Source of the DNA: Quillaja saponaria
Taxonomy: Eukaryota; Streptophyta; Magnoliopsida; Fabales; Quillajaceae
Assembly: GCA_029379385.1 (NCBI GenBank)
Contig: CM055608.1
Span: 30,130,350-30,194,349 of the forward strand
DNA: 64,000 nucleotides
Direction of reading: 5' to 3'
Position numbers and translations under genes: made by a program. The notes under the pieces were generated by a model that was given only the letters and a program-made list of their open reading frames with translations, was not told the origin of the DNA and did not search any database. Each line of letters starts with the position of its first letter. The stretch's first letter is position 1. Shown piece after piece: positions 34,255 through 46,622 of this stretch.

Positions 34255-36667
34255 CTCTTCAAATCATAACCTTCCAATTCAGGCTTGAGATTCTGAACCA
34301 CTAAACCCAATAACCAGTGTCACTCTTCGAATTCTAAAATTGGGTTAACAACTCAACCCATTTTAGTTTAAAACCAAAAGACTGTTTTTATCATTCTTCT
34401 CACAGATTCTGTAAGGACCCTCCTTCTTCTCTCTCTGAAAAGGAACCAATGGGTGGTGGTGACTTTGAAACATACTTTACCGAGTGTTTATTATGTGTTT
34501 GAACCAAAGTCAAGTGTTTGCACTTTTGGTGCAAGGTAGTGAAGGAGTGGCCTTTGCCCTTTACAATGATTTTGTTTAGGTATCCTCAACCTCAAGTGTT
34601 AAATGTTGCAGTGCTTTTGGGGTTTGTAAATAGTGATGAAAGCTACCCACATAAAGATTAAGCTTAAACTAATACTATATTATGTGTAAAGCTTTACTAA
34701 AGTGTAGTTTAAGAGCATGAGTTGGATTGCATGTTATAATGAGAGCCACGGTGATTAACTGAAAAACAATATTATAAAGGGGAAATTTTTTTTCCCGGTT
34801 AAAATTTAAAAAAAATAAATTTCTGGAGTTCAATAGTCAATATTTACGGCTATGAAGAGCACATAATTAGTGTAGATTTTCTTGATGTGTCAACTGTTGG
34901 TTTAATCATTGTACGCACAGATTCCATGGATCAATGGTAATGATGAGCTCATCAAAGCTTCCTGCTTTTGCATGGTCAGTGACTGGTAGGGTAAGTAGCA
35001 AAAAATTTATGTTAAAAGTACCAAAATTTTCTAAACGAAGGCTAAGTTCATTCCATGTATGTCTTTTGCTAACTTTTCGATACAATTTTAAGCTACCTTC
35101 ATCAACATTATATGGTCTGCATACCAAGATTTATTTTCCTTTTCCTATATAAAAAGTTGGCAGATGGTCCCATGTTTAGAATTTTATTCCTGTTTTTTGC
35201 CGTAAAGAATTTTATTCCTGTTGGGCTGCAGATAACTGCAATGGAAACCTTGAGGCTTGTACTTTTGCTTCTTCTTTATCTTTTTCCCTCCTCTAACAGC
35301 TTTTGCTCCCATTATATTTGTGACTTCAGAGCTGACCAGTTGTTCTGTGGAAGTGAGAAGGAGGGACAATCCTGAATTTTCATCAACACAATTTCATTTG
35401 TAAACACCTGCATTCTTTTATAGCGAAGAAAAATCTATACCACTTGTAATATAAAGAAGAGCGAGAGATGTTTTATTCCAATTCAGTACACATGCAACAA
35501 AAATAAAAAAGTAATTAAACCATGCCAATAATTTTCGCCTAAATAATGACAATATTATACAAGATAAAATTATTACATTTAAAAAGAACAGGACGACATT
35601 AATAAAATAATTTATAACTAATTATTTGGCTTAAGAGACTCTCATAAGACTTGAGATGTGACCTAAAGGAAAAATGAGCACTGCAAACTTACTATTCTTG
35701 TCTAGCTATCAAAAAGTAGTTATTCCTTGTTGCAACTTGCATGAGCTCTGTTTTTATAATGTACGGTCATGTTCAAATTAGACCGACATAAAACCAACCA
35801 CTCTTACATCCAAAACACAACTTCCATGAGACTCTTTATTTAATAAAATAAACCACAGAATCCTGAAATAAAAGCTTACTCAACACAGAAGAAGTATTTC
35901 AGAAGTTGTAAACTTTGCCTCTCTAGATTTCAGAAACTGTGAAGAATCCTTTCAAAGTGGGACATACTACCGCGTCTATACACCACAGCCCCTCACAAGG
36001 GAAATAAAGAAAGCAATTTTATTTTTGGAGAGGGGAGCCCTTCCACAGGCTTAATAATCAAATAAGAAACAATTCCTTAGAAAATGTCTCATAATTGAGA
36101 CATAAACAAGAAGAATTTCTCCATTCCAGTATGTAAGTATTACTATCATATCTAGTGAGGATGTAGTAGGAAGCTTCTTCGAGCCTTCAGAACACTTTCT
36201 GCATAAACTTTGGGGAAGATTGCACCATTCCAACACCTATCCCCTCTGACATTTCAAGAATAGATCAGCAATTACTACAGAGCTATAAACGGTATTTGAA
36301 ACTGAGTAAAGCGGACATGAACAGACAGCCAAAGGATGCATCATGCAAGAAACTGGAAATGTTTTTCTTTTTTCCTCGGCCGTATAATGTGATAACTGAT
36401 AAGAATAACCAAAAATATCAATTTAAATGGAAAGCCCTAGATTACCAAACATAACTGCTTTCCATAAGTACTCGGAAGAGATAGGGTAAGTTCACAATAA
36501 GTTGGCTATTGCAGCTTATTTCAGAGAGTTTTTATTAGAGGACATGAGCGTGAAAGACAATGTCCTGATGAGGGTGATAAACTCTTATAAAGAAACTTTG
36601 CCAAGTTGACCAATTAAAATTTACTGCTATAAACATTAAAGATGATGAGATGGCTTTTGGTTTTACA
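34255..36667. other. Intergenic region between the NPH3 and CCCH genes
   Basis: The left part is the NPH3 promoter and 5' UTR; CT-rich sequence lies near 34391-34440. A 75-codon frame near 34906-35127 resembles nothing I know. The right part is the 3' flank of the CCCH gene. Confidence 0.4.
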
Positions 36668-39600
36668 TTAGCGTGAACGACATATCTCCCCACCTTGTCT
36701 TGTACTTCTGCTAATGCTTAAAGAGGCGGAATTCTGAGTTGAGAGTTGCATGTCAGAAAGTGAGACAGACCCACTTTGTGGGAAATTTAGATTGACTGCA
36801 TTACTGGAAGTGTTCCCAGAAGGCATTCTAGTTGAATAGGTTTCCCTCTTTGACCCCGAAATGAGTTCAGGCCGAAGGTCTGAAGATGATAAAGGAGCTA
36901 GGGTAGACAGCAAAGACCCTACTGGGTAGGGAGTGACTGGCACATTAACAAGAGAAGATGCTGATGGACTGTATCTCATAGTCCCCATTGGATGGTCAAA
37001 TTTGCATGTGGACCAAAACTTGCAATGGCCATTTTGCAAGTAAAATGCACAAGGTTGCACCCCCTGTTTTTTAGAAAAGGAATTAACTAAGAAATTTTTT
37101 TCTAAAAACAAAATATATCAGTTGCAGCATAACTATATGGCAGATCCTATAAAATGTAATTTAAAGCTGGTAATAAGTTCAATATATCATTGACATAAGA
37201 TAAGAAATGCAATGTACTCAACATAAGAGTGTATCATGTAGATAAGTTGAAGTAAAATATACAATATGGACATGCCAATTAATGATCAAAATTAAGGAAT
37301 AATTCATAAAGATAGCAATTTGACACAGAGAAGAGATGTTAACTAGAATATGAAGAAGGTCAACAACCACTCATGCAATGAATGAATTAGTTTTCTATTG
37401 CCCATGAACCAGATTCCTTGGGAACATCTGAGCTCACAAGAAAAAGACAGCTCGCAAATTTGTTTATAAATATTTATCTTTTTCCATTTAAGAGATGGAA
37501 CCATAAAGGCTTTCTTTTACTTCTAGGTCACATGTTTTGCTCAATTTTTTCACATGCAATGTTACTAGTAATATGAAGGATTTTAAAAATTAGCACAAAA
37601 AATGGTTATGAAAACCTATAAATTTCTCTGTGCATCAATTTGTACCCTAAATTTTATATATTGTGCAATGGCACTCCCACTCCGCACCTTCTAGAAAGTC
37701 GATACTATTGTTGTCTTGTCATTTCATGGCTCGAGAATCACGTGTCTGTACTTCATATTTCTTGGACCAAAAACATGTTTCTCAAGTAACAATCTAAGAC
37801 CATCTTCAAAAAAAATAACATAAAAATAAAAGAACGTAGGAAAATCAGTTTGATTCTAGCGAGGTTTGTTTTTCCACCAACTGAGAGGACCATAATCCCT
37901 TATCCTAGCAGAATCATTTAAAAGAGCCAAACATGACTACGACAATTTTTAATTTTTATTTTTGATAAGAAATGATTTTATTAAAAGGAAAAATGTTGAA
38001 CAAAAGGTAGGTACAGACAGTCAGACACGGCCCACCAAAGGCAACAAACCAAAAACTATATATTATGATTTATGCTATCTACGAAATCTAGAAGAGACCC
38101 AATGGAGTGAAATGAGGGTTGAATAGACATCCATTGGAATCACATAAATAGAAAAGTTTGTGTTACAAATATAATTCGTGTAATCCCACTTTGCCTAGAT
38201 GTGGAAGTTTAAGTTTCATCTTTGACTTTAAATAAAGCTTATAGGATGTAGGCTTTGATTAATTCAAGCCAATGGATGATTTGGCTTGAGAGGAACAAGT
38301 CGAATCTTCAAGAATGAGGAGGCGTCACTAGGAAGAATGTCAAGTTCATGCTCGACTCTTGAAGATACAATTGTTCCTCTCAAGCCAAATCACCCACTGA
38401 CTCATTTTTTTTCTAAGGATAACCCCGGAGAAAAAGAGCCAAGCATGACCATGACATTCTTCCTTTTCTCCTTCTAAAGATTTAAAATTGTCTTTTAAGA
38501 AAAGGAATCAAAGAGTCCATTAAACATGAGACTGAATCAGTACAGCTTTCTAGCTATCCTTCTTTTGACACAGCAACACAATCTCACAACCAGTATTGAT
38601 AGGAAGTGCTAGATAATTTTGATCTTTTCATAGTCCTTGTCGACCATCACTCCATCAGGATAACTGACAGAGGAAGCACCATAAAAATCAAGTGGCAAGG
38701 TTCTGTGCCAATACAATAAGAGCAGCACACTGACCCATCAATTTGGGATCCAATTCTGGATTTTTCAGCGGAAGATGATGGGGAAGAACTAGTTTCAGTT
38801 GAATATCATAAGATGACCTACTTAACTCAGTCGCTCAAGTATACCTTTTATACAACCGGAGGGTAAAATATTACATTTTGCATTTCAAGGTAATGGAAAA
38901 GAAACAATTTTTTTTTATTTTTTTTTTACATATATACCTACTTTGTCAACTTCTCTGGGGCCTGCGCAGTGAAATCTATGCTAATTTGGGTCTGGTTTGA
39001 TCTGGTGTAGCTACTTGCTGGAATTGGAACGAAGATTTCTTTATCTTAAATTACTCGAAATTTAAAAATTGAATTATAAGACAGAAGAAGGTAATAAGAT
39101 AATAACAGAAAGAATAATAAATATAAAGAAAGAAGCATGATTAAACATCCTAAATTAATCTCAGAAAGAGTTGGGGAAAATAAAATAGTGAAGCCTTAAC
39201 AAAAAACATATACAACTATTCTAAGGCATATAACTCGAACCAACAGAAGTATAATTAATAGCAAAAACAGACGCCTTGCTTCAGGCAGATGACACATCGC
39301 AGGCCCAAAAGGTGAATCAAAATTTCAAACTAGAAATGCAAAATTGGCTCAAAAGCTAAAAAAAGCAACAAAAGTATCTGCAAATTGTGGCCAAAGGCAT
39401 ACAACATTAAATGTTAACGATGCCTATTATTGCTCGAAACACAGGGTTTCAGATAATGACCAGTTAAGAAACAAACTATTTAAAAAAAAAAAAAAACCAA
39501 GATATCAAAATAATACATAGAAGTATAACTTAACTGCCCCCTTAAACATGAAAAAAAATATATATGAGCAAATTAAATAGTAAAAAAGAAGTACTTGGCC

Positions 39601-41578
39601 AATAAATGATCAAGTAAAGTTGCATACCGGGCGCAGAGGGAGACCGAGCGGGTTGAGAACTGGCTGTGACATAACCCGATCACGAGGATGATGAAACCGA
39701 CAAGCTAATCCAAATTTACAGTCCCCTGTTCTCAGGTAGTACTGGCATTCAGGTTCACCAGGTCTCTCGGGAAACGTTTGGTCCTTCTGGCTACTGCTTG
39801 AAAGGCCAGCCAAAGAGGTCATAGAGGTATATGGTCTAGCAAATGCCGCTGTTGACGAGGATAGCTGGGTCACTCCGTATAGAGATGTTGCTCCAACAGC
39901 AGGTTGAGCACTGGGAGATAACACCGGGCTTACAGGTGCCTACACCAAGTTAATGACACAACTACTTTAAAAAACAATTAATTGACAACATCTAGAAGAA
40001 AAATACTGAGTCTCACCGAATAAGGACTCCATCCTGAAATAGGAACAACCCCTGGGGAAAGAAGCAAAGGACCATAAGCCCCTTGGACATATGAACCAGG
40101 CAAAATTGGAGGCCTAACCACTCTCAAGTTATTGGATGCACCTCCGTACTGCTCAGGCAGAGGAACTGAATTAGACTGCACCTGTGGATAAAATTGAGGT
40201 GCAGATGCTGGCATTGATACGCCAGCAGGTTGAGGATGATGGAATTTACAAGTTATACCAAATTTGCACTGCCCCGTTTTCAAATAGTAGGAGCACTCTT
40301 TCTCACCCTGTTAAAACAAGTGCATATGACTGAACCATAACATAATCTTCTCATGTTTATCTAAAAACTAAGAATAAGTAGACAACGATCAAACCTGACG
40401 TAATGGGTATCCATAAATATTTAGTGGAGCTTGACTTAAGGATCCACCTCCATGTTTTGGATGGTTGAACTTACATGATGCACCAAATTTACAGGTCCCG
40501 GTTTTTAAATAATACTGCTCATCGAGTACAGATACAGACTTAGTACGCACATGATGAAATCTATATATGATATAATCATGCCTAGCACAAAGGGAAGTCA
40601 TAAATGACGTAGCAATTTCAGAAGCTACGTGTAAATATCAAGTAAAACCCTCATTACGAAAACATATACCTGACATGCAGGTTCTCCCACTCGTTCTGGA
40701 TAGTCCCCTGTAGCTCTTACAGCTGCTGCAACCTGAGTAAGTATTTGAATCTATTTATATTAGTAAAGTTGTTTTATTTTTAGTTAACAGTAAAACCAAG
40801 GGAAAGAAAATTATATCATCTCAAAGCCTGTTCTTTCTTAACTCTGGGATTTTACATTACATAATATACTAGCTCCAGCGGTTTCTCATTTGGTTAAAAA
40901 GGAAAAGAACCTAGATGAAATTTCAAATGTAACTTCCAGTCATATTTCCGAGATTGCATAGGAATCAAAATATTAGTAGCTTTGGACACAAGTACATACA
41001 AAGAAGTTGGATACAACCTAAGTTCACCAAGTCACAACACCACATTGAACTTTAAGAGCATCAAATCAAAACATAGTCTTTAACATGGCGTAAACAAAAT
41101 AACAAGTTTAAATTCACACCCTAAACGGAAACCAACATTGAAACAATAAGCACCCGCTGAGACTGACTCCATAGTTTAACATGATCGAAGGGTTTACCGC
41201 AGCACGATCACGAGGATGACTGTAACGGCACCTGCTACCATACCCACAGAACCCGGTTCGCATGTAATACACACAATTGGGCACGCCAGGTCGCTCTGGG
41301 TAAGATTCACTGCTATTCAGTCCCAATTGCCACATAGATTCTGCAACAACACCAAAAATAAAACCAAGTTAAGGTTTTAACCCTACGTACACCTCCACAT
41401 TGCAGAACCCTAAAAACACATATCACAACGAAGGATAATTATATACAAACAAATGGAAATCAAATGCCAAGCTAACAAAAACACCTTCGAGTCCAGTCTC
41501 TCCACCAGCGGGGCTCCATTCAGATTGATGACCCGTTTGCGACCCATTCCGTCCCGGGTTTCGTCCGTACAGCTCCAT
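36668..41578 (-). CDS. Five-finger CCCH zinc-finger protein (ZFN/C3H32-like)
   Basis: Seven exons on the minus strand: 41578-41485, 41340-41198, 40732-40670, 40514-40395, 40307-40017, 39939-39628 and 37063-36668, total 472 residues, all phases consistent. It has five C-x8-C-x5-C-x3-H fingers: residues 54-73, 99-118, 145-164, 302-321 and 346-365, with the typical YYLKTG-CKFG cores. The gap between fingers 3 and 4 is Pro/Ser-rich. Finger 5 reads CKFWSTC, with Trp where Gly is usual. These plant proteins bind nucleic acid, probably RNA, and are nuclear or in cytoplasmic granules (family knowledge). Arabidopsis At2g47850 beside SETH6 is the likely counterpart. A CT/GA repeat lies about 220 bases upstream of the start. 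Intron 6 (37064-39627) is 2.6 kb and holds a LINE-like fragment. Confidence 0.94.
37945..38400 (+). mobile_element. LINE-like fragment with an inverted copy (inside CCCH intron 6)
   Basis: At 38272 a frame reads [10 protein letters not shown] and, one frame over, [10 protein letters not shown], which resembles the W-LWLERN-RIF block near the end of plant LINE ORF2. A short inverted copy of the same block lies at 38357-38394. TTTTTGATAAGAAATGATTT near 37959-37980 is like sequences seen near such elements. The fragment is broken and short, so the assignment is tentative. Confidence 0.4.
38276..38394. repeat. Perfect-arm style inverted repeat (38-bp arms, 43-nt loop)
   Basis: The arm 38276-38314 (TTTGGCTTGAGAGGAACAA in its core) is the reverse complement of 38357-38394 with about four differences. 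The whole could fold into one hairpin of some 120 nt. Confidence 0.8.
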
Positions 41579-41798
41579 GACTAAATGGGTTTTCCTTTCT
41601 AGTGGGTATCCTTTACAACTTACAGACTTTACAGTAACGAAATGAACGTGTACAAGATTTTACAGAGCTATACACTTTACGAGCTATCGGAGAGCTCGAT
41701 CCTCACTTGGTTGCGTCGCGAAGTTGAGTGATGGAAATGGGTTTTCACAGTACCAGTCAGAGCTTGTGTACTCTTTCTTTCTCTCTCCGTCTTCCCCC

Positions 41799-41815
41799 TC
41801 TCTCTCTCTCTCTCT
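41799..41815. repeat. CT/GA dinucleotide repeat upstream of the CCCH gene
   Basis: The plus strand reads (CT)n, GA on the gene strand, about 220 bases before the start codon at 41578. Such tracts are common in plant 5' UTRs and core promoters. Confidence 0.6.
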
Positions 41816-41819
41816 ATGA

Positions 41820-44202
41820 CTGTACGGTCTGGTTCGGGCTTTTCACCTTTCTGCCCGGTTTTTCTTTTATATTTTATTCTAAGGAATTGTTTGTTTGGGT
41901 ACCCGCCAAATAGATAACCTAGAAAAATGCTAATTTTCGCGAAATACTTTGGGAAAAGTTTTGGAAACAAAAAGGAATAACCGACACTAGTTTCTCGGAA
42001 TGACATAAATACCCTTGAAATAAAACCAATCTGGTGACGGGGTTGGGGGTTGTGATATGTGACAAAAGTAGGCATTGATATTACAGTTCTAAAGTGAATT
42101 GAATAGGACAAATCTGTCATTTGGATTTTTGAAAGGCATTTGGCTTCTTGTAATTTTTATGATTATTTATTTATAGCATGTTTTTTCAAAAGTAAATGTT
42201 GAGATTGAGTTTCAAATTAAATTAAGTTAATTAAATGTTAACTCAATTAATAAATGTATTTCTTAAATTTGAATTTAAATTTTAAAAATATTTGTCAGAA
42301 TATTATCTCTCAAGTCATGTTACATTTATCTTTAACAAAAAAAAATTTACAAAACTTTTGAGGATGTGTTCATATTTTTAAAAAAATGTGGTAGATTATC
42401 AAGTGCTTCAATGTAACTTGAGATTTATAAACTCTTTGGAATATTCTATCAAGAAGAATTAAATGCTTTGCGATAAATTCTATATCATAAAATGAACAAA
42501 TCTTTGACTTACGTAGAAATGGGTTGGGTTGTAATGGTTGAAAAAAAAATTTTGATTCCTGTCTCCATTAATAGGAATAAATGATAATGGCACGTTTAGG
42601 TAGGCTTACTAAAGAGAACTTATTCAATTATAGATCATAAAAGATTTACCCTTGTAATTTAAAATTTTTAAGCCTAAAATTTTATTTGGAAGTTTGAGGG
42701 AAAGGAAACCACGGTAAATATTAGGAGGAAAAAGAAAGTGGATTGGAGTAAAAATGATACTTCTTTTATTTGAGAAGTAAAAATAAACAAAAATATAAGA
42801 GATAAAAAATAAGATATATTTTTTGTTCGAGAAAAAATATTCATATTTTTACGATTTTGTCCTTAAAATATTTAACTGAGTATTAATAGATATTTAATAG
42901 AAATGATTAAAAAAAATTAATTAATTCGTTAGAGTTAATAATTAATTTGAATAAAGGAAAATTACATTAATTATTACTCAAATAAAAAGTACCATAATGA
43001 ATGTATACAATATACCAAAAAGGCAGGGGTTTAGGTTTAAAAAATGCAAAGTTTGAAACAATGTGTCACTTGCAAAGTTTAAATTTAAGTGGAGGTGCCG
43101 TAGGACTATAAGGATGATGATTCAAGGACCTCATGCCTACAAAGTAATATAGCACCCAAGTGAAATCTAACACTAAAACATGGTCTCTAACTTTTAAGGG
43201 TCTCAATTTGGGTGTGAATGAATGATATATGAACAAACCGTGCTATTTTGGTACTGGCTCTCAAGATCAAATAATCTAGAATCATAATCACGACGGTTGT
43301 TTTATTTCTAGATCAAATAATCTAGAATCATAATCACTAGAATGGTTTTAATCAAATTTAGGTGGTTTGATTATCACTAATCGTTTTCATATTTGGGCTA
43401 GTGAAATTATAAAAAGATTGTTACTCGACTACTCAAATAATATTGATTTATACATCATCACATTAGTTGTGGTACTTGACTACTCAAATAATATTGATTT
43501 ATGCATCATCACATTAGTTGTGGTTTTATGCACCATCACATTAGTTGTGGTACTTGACTACTCAAATAATATTGGTTTACGCATTATCACATTAGTTAAA
43601 CTTTGAAAATTTAAAGAATGTATTATTTTAATTGTCTCTCAATTATTCAAAGACTTGAAACTAAATTAGATAACTCAGTAGTCATTTACTTACCAAAAGA
43701 TAAAAAAGAGATTTTTTAACACCCATGTAACTTTCTTTTGCAAGCAATTATAAAAAATATCTCATAAATAAGAATTTGTCATATATTTTGAGAGGATACT
43801 AATTGTGATTATAGGACCAAGCGAGAAAATTATAAGAATGATATTTTTACTATTTAAGAATACGGAATAGATTTTATTTTTGTTGCATTCATGTTAAATT
43901 GTAAGGGAACTTATTTCCATAATTGTGTGTGCGAACCTTGGTTAATTCTAAATTAATTTCCATTTCCTAAAAGAAAAAACATACTCAATTAGTCCGCTCA
44001 AAACATACCAAAAAACTTGCTTAGTCCTCCCAAAACTTGACTAGTCCAGCTATGCCAAAACTTGGAGCGATATGTCTACTCGGGTTTATGTTTTCGAACC
44101 TAACCAAGCTGTCCGAAAGCCCAAAGCGCTCCCTCAGACTACTTGTCTAACGACCCGATAGTTGATCATCTTCATCACCATTGTCATCCACTGAAACCTA
44201 GC
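41820..44202. other. Intergenic region between the CCCH and mTERF genes
   Basis: AT-rich DNA with a 51-bp minisatellite at 43427-43600. Another repeated phrase (AGATCAAATAATCTAGAATC) occurs at 43266 and 43312. No gene is supported. Confidence 0.45.
43427..43600. repeat. 51-bp minisatellite
   Basis: GACTACTCAAATAATATTG recurs at 43427, 43478 and 43556. The first spacing is 51; the second is 78, which is 51 plus an extra 27-base partial unit (CATCACATTAGTTGTGGT). Confidence 0.85.
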
Positions 44203-45406
44203 ATGGAAGCAATCCGGAGTCTCGCATTGGACTATCGAACCATTTCTTCTCTATTGCCTTCAAGAAAGTCGTCTGTAGCAAAGAAAAATATAGGAGATAC
44301 AAAGACGCAGCCTTTTCCTTCTCTTCGAAATCAAGCACCTCACAGACAAATCAGCTGCAAAATATCAGCAAAGGAATCAAATTTCACACTCTCTTACTTA
44401 ATAAACTCATGTGGGTTGGCTCCAGAAACTGCTATTTTAGCATCCCAAAAGGTAAATCTTCAATCACCGGACAGACCGGACACCGTTCTAACTCTATTGA
44501 GAAACTATGGGTTTTCTAGAACCCAGATATCCAATGTTGTTAGGAAGCGCCCGTTGCTTCTGTTAGCTAATCCAAAAGACACCCTTTTGCCCAAGCTTGA
44601 ATTTTTTCAGTCTATAGGTGTTTCTAATGCTGACCTCGCTAGAACCCTTACGGCAGACCCGACCCTTTTGACTAGAAGCTTAGAGAAACAGATAATACCA
44701 TCTTATACCTTCCTCAAAAGTGTGCCTTCAGTCAGATGAAAAGGTTGTTGCTGCTTTAAAGCGCACCTCATGGATTTTCCTTGAAGACCATTACAAGAAT
44801 CTTATACCAAATCTTGCTGTTTTGAGAGAAGCAGGTGTGCCCGAGTCATGTGTTGCATTGTTGCTAACTCATTTTCCCGAGGCTTTGATGCAAAAGAAGG
44901 ACCAGTTTAGTGAAATTGTGGTAGAGGTCAAGGAAATGGGATTTGATCCAACGAAGTCCACATTTGTGTTGGCAATTCATGCTATATCTGGTGAAGGTAA
45001 CAAGGCCATATGGAACCGATGTTATGAGGTATATCAGAGGTGGGGTTGGTCCGAGGATGACATTCTTCTTGCATTTAGGAAGCACCCACATTGTATGATT
45101 TTGTCCGAGAGTAAGATAATGAAGGCAATGGATTTCTTTGTGAACAAGATGGGTTGGCCATCAGGAATGATTGCCAGATGTCCTGTGGTCTTATTTTTCA
45201 GCCTGGAGAAGAGAATTAAACCAAGGTGTTTGGTTGTAAAAGTTTTGTCTTTGAAAGGATTGATAAAGAAGACTTTGAGCTTGACTACTGTCCTGCTACC
45301 TGTGGAGAAGCTGTTCTTGGAGAAGTTTGTGATAAAGTATGAGGAGGACGTGCCTCAGTTGTTGAGCGTGTATCATGGGAAACTGGACATTCAGAGTGTG
45401 ATTTGA
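44203..45406 (+). CDS. mTERF-family protein, organellar, with a single-base frameshift
   Basis: A single exon. The ATG at 44203 (MEAIRSLALDYRTISSLLPS) gives a basic, Ser-rich N-terminus suited to mitochondrial or plastid import. The mTERF repeats follow: NFTLSYLINSCGLAPETAIL, LLRNYGFSRTQISNVVRKRP, KLEFFQSIGVSNADLA, NLAVLREAGVPESCVALLL, YQRWGWSEDDILLAFRKHP and MDFFVNKMGWPSGMIARCP. Plant mTERFs bind organellar nucleic acid and affect transcription or RNA processing (family knowledge). Near 44724-44726 the frame shifts: FLKSV in the first frame continues as LQSDEKVVAALKRT in another. Removing one of two C at 44725-44726 restores a 400-residue protein of family length. It is therefore either a sequencing error or a new pseudogene. 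It is intronless, as this plant-expanded mTERF clade usually is. Confidence 0.88.
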
Positions 45407-46334
45407 TTGTGTAGCCATGGATGATATGACAATAATATATACACGATTTTTTCTACAACTGCAGGTAATTCCTATTGAGGACATGCAGTTCATGGTTACT
45501 GCAATGTTGACTTATGCTTAGCACCTAGAATATTCTTCAGTTAATTGAGTAATTGCTTTACTTCGCAATCTGGATATTTTCTTTGTTCATAGGAATTGCG
45601 AGTGGTGTAATGACAATATTTAAGTTCATTGTACATGGAACTGCTTTCCTGTGCTCCTTTGTTTATGAGTTGATGATGTCTAAGAGAGAGTCTCTAGTCG
45701 TCTTTCTAATGTTAACTACCCATGGAATTCTAGTAAACTAGAATCCAATTTGACTTCTCACTTGTGGACATCATCCGCTTCGTCGGTGAGTCTTTTTTCC
45801 TTCCAATTAATTCACTGTGTTCTTCGTTTCCTTTTTGATCGGGAGAAGACCTTTCCTAGACTTATGTGTATAACTATTTCGTCTTCAATGATTGAATCTG
45901 CTGAATCTAATAACCATGAATAGTTATTTTCTGCATTATGTTTTATTTATATAACCTCATTCACTCTCTTTTATTTTTGTCTGGAGTTCTAAGGATCAAA
46001 CCTTCCACTTTTCCGATTATAAGGTTCAGGATTCCTAGACTGAATATGTAACCACAGATTTGCTACTTAAAAGAAACATTCCAACTTTCTTATAACTGCA
46101 GTTGTGTTTACATCTCAACAATCTGTATCTTAGAATTAAGAGATAAGGGATCATGATTTATCTGTCGAGAACCTTATAAAGGATAAGTCCAGTTTTGAGG
46201 ACCGTAGATTACAGGTCTAATATGTAGACTAGAGTATTTTTTTTTTCCTGTTAGAGCTTTAACTCCGCAAATTTGACGTATCAAAACATTATATGGTTTA
46301 TTTATTGCTGCTACTTTAGTTATTTTGTTCGTTC

Positions 46335-46622
46335 TGAGGAGAACTTCATGAAGGTAATGGACATTCGACAAATTTTGTTGGCCATCAGAAGATGGTGCTA
46401 GATATCCACGGTTCTAATTTACAGCTTGGAGAAGAAAAGTATACTTTGGAGTTTTAGTTGTACAAATTCTGATTTCAAAGGGTTTACTTAGAAAGAGATT
46501 GTTACTGAGTTCTTTTTTACCACATGAAAAATGGTCTTTAGATAACTGTATGGCCTAATTCTAACAACAGTTTCCTCAATTGTTTGATGTGTATAAGAGA
46601 AAGATGTCATTCTCAATGTAGA
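46335..46622 (+). pseudogene. Decayed fragment of an mTERF gene
   Basis: This segment aligns at DNA level to the 3' part of the mTERF gene (about 45103-45402): TCTGAGGAGAA-TTCATGAAGGTAATGG against the parent TCCGAGAGTAAGATAATGAA, then TTGGCCATCAG, AGC-TGGAGAAGA and GTATAAGAGAAAGATGTCAT at the end. Stops and indels interrupt all frames. It is the tail of a former tandem copy some 1.2 kb downstream. Confidence 0.75.

Noticed and set aside
34906..35375. Frames on both strands between the NPH3 and CCCH genes
   Set aside because: Composition and peptide do not suggest a protein; no adjoining exon with consistent splice sites was found.
45553..45741. A 62-codon hydrophobic frame after mTERF
   Set aside because: Most likely 3' UTR of the mTERF gene; hydrophobic chance frames are common in T-rich DNA.
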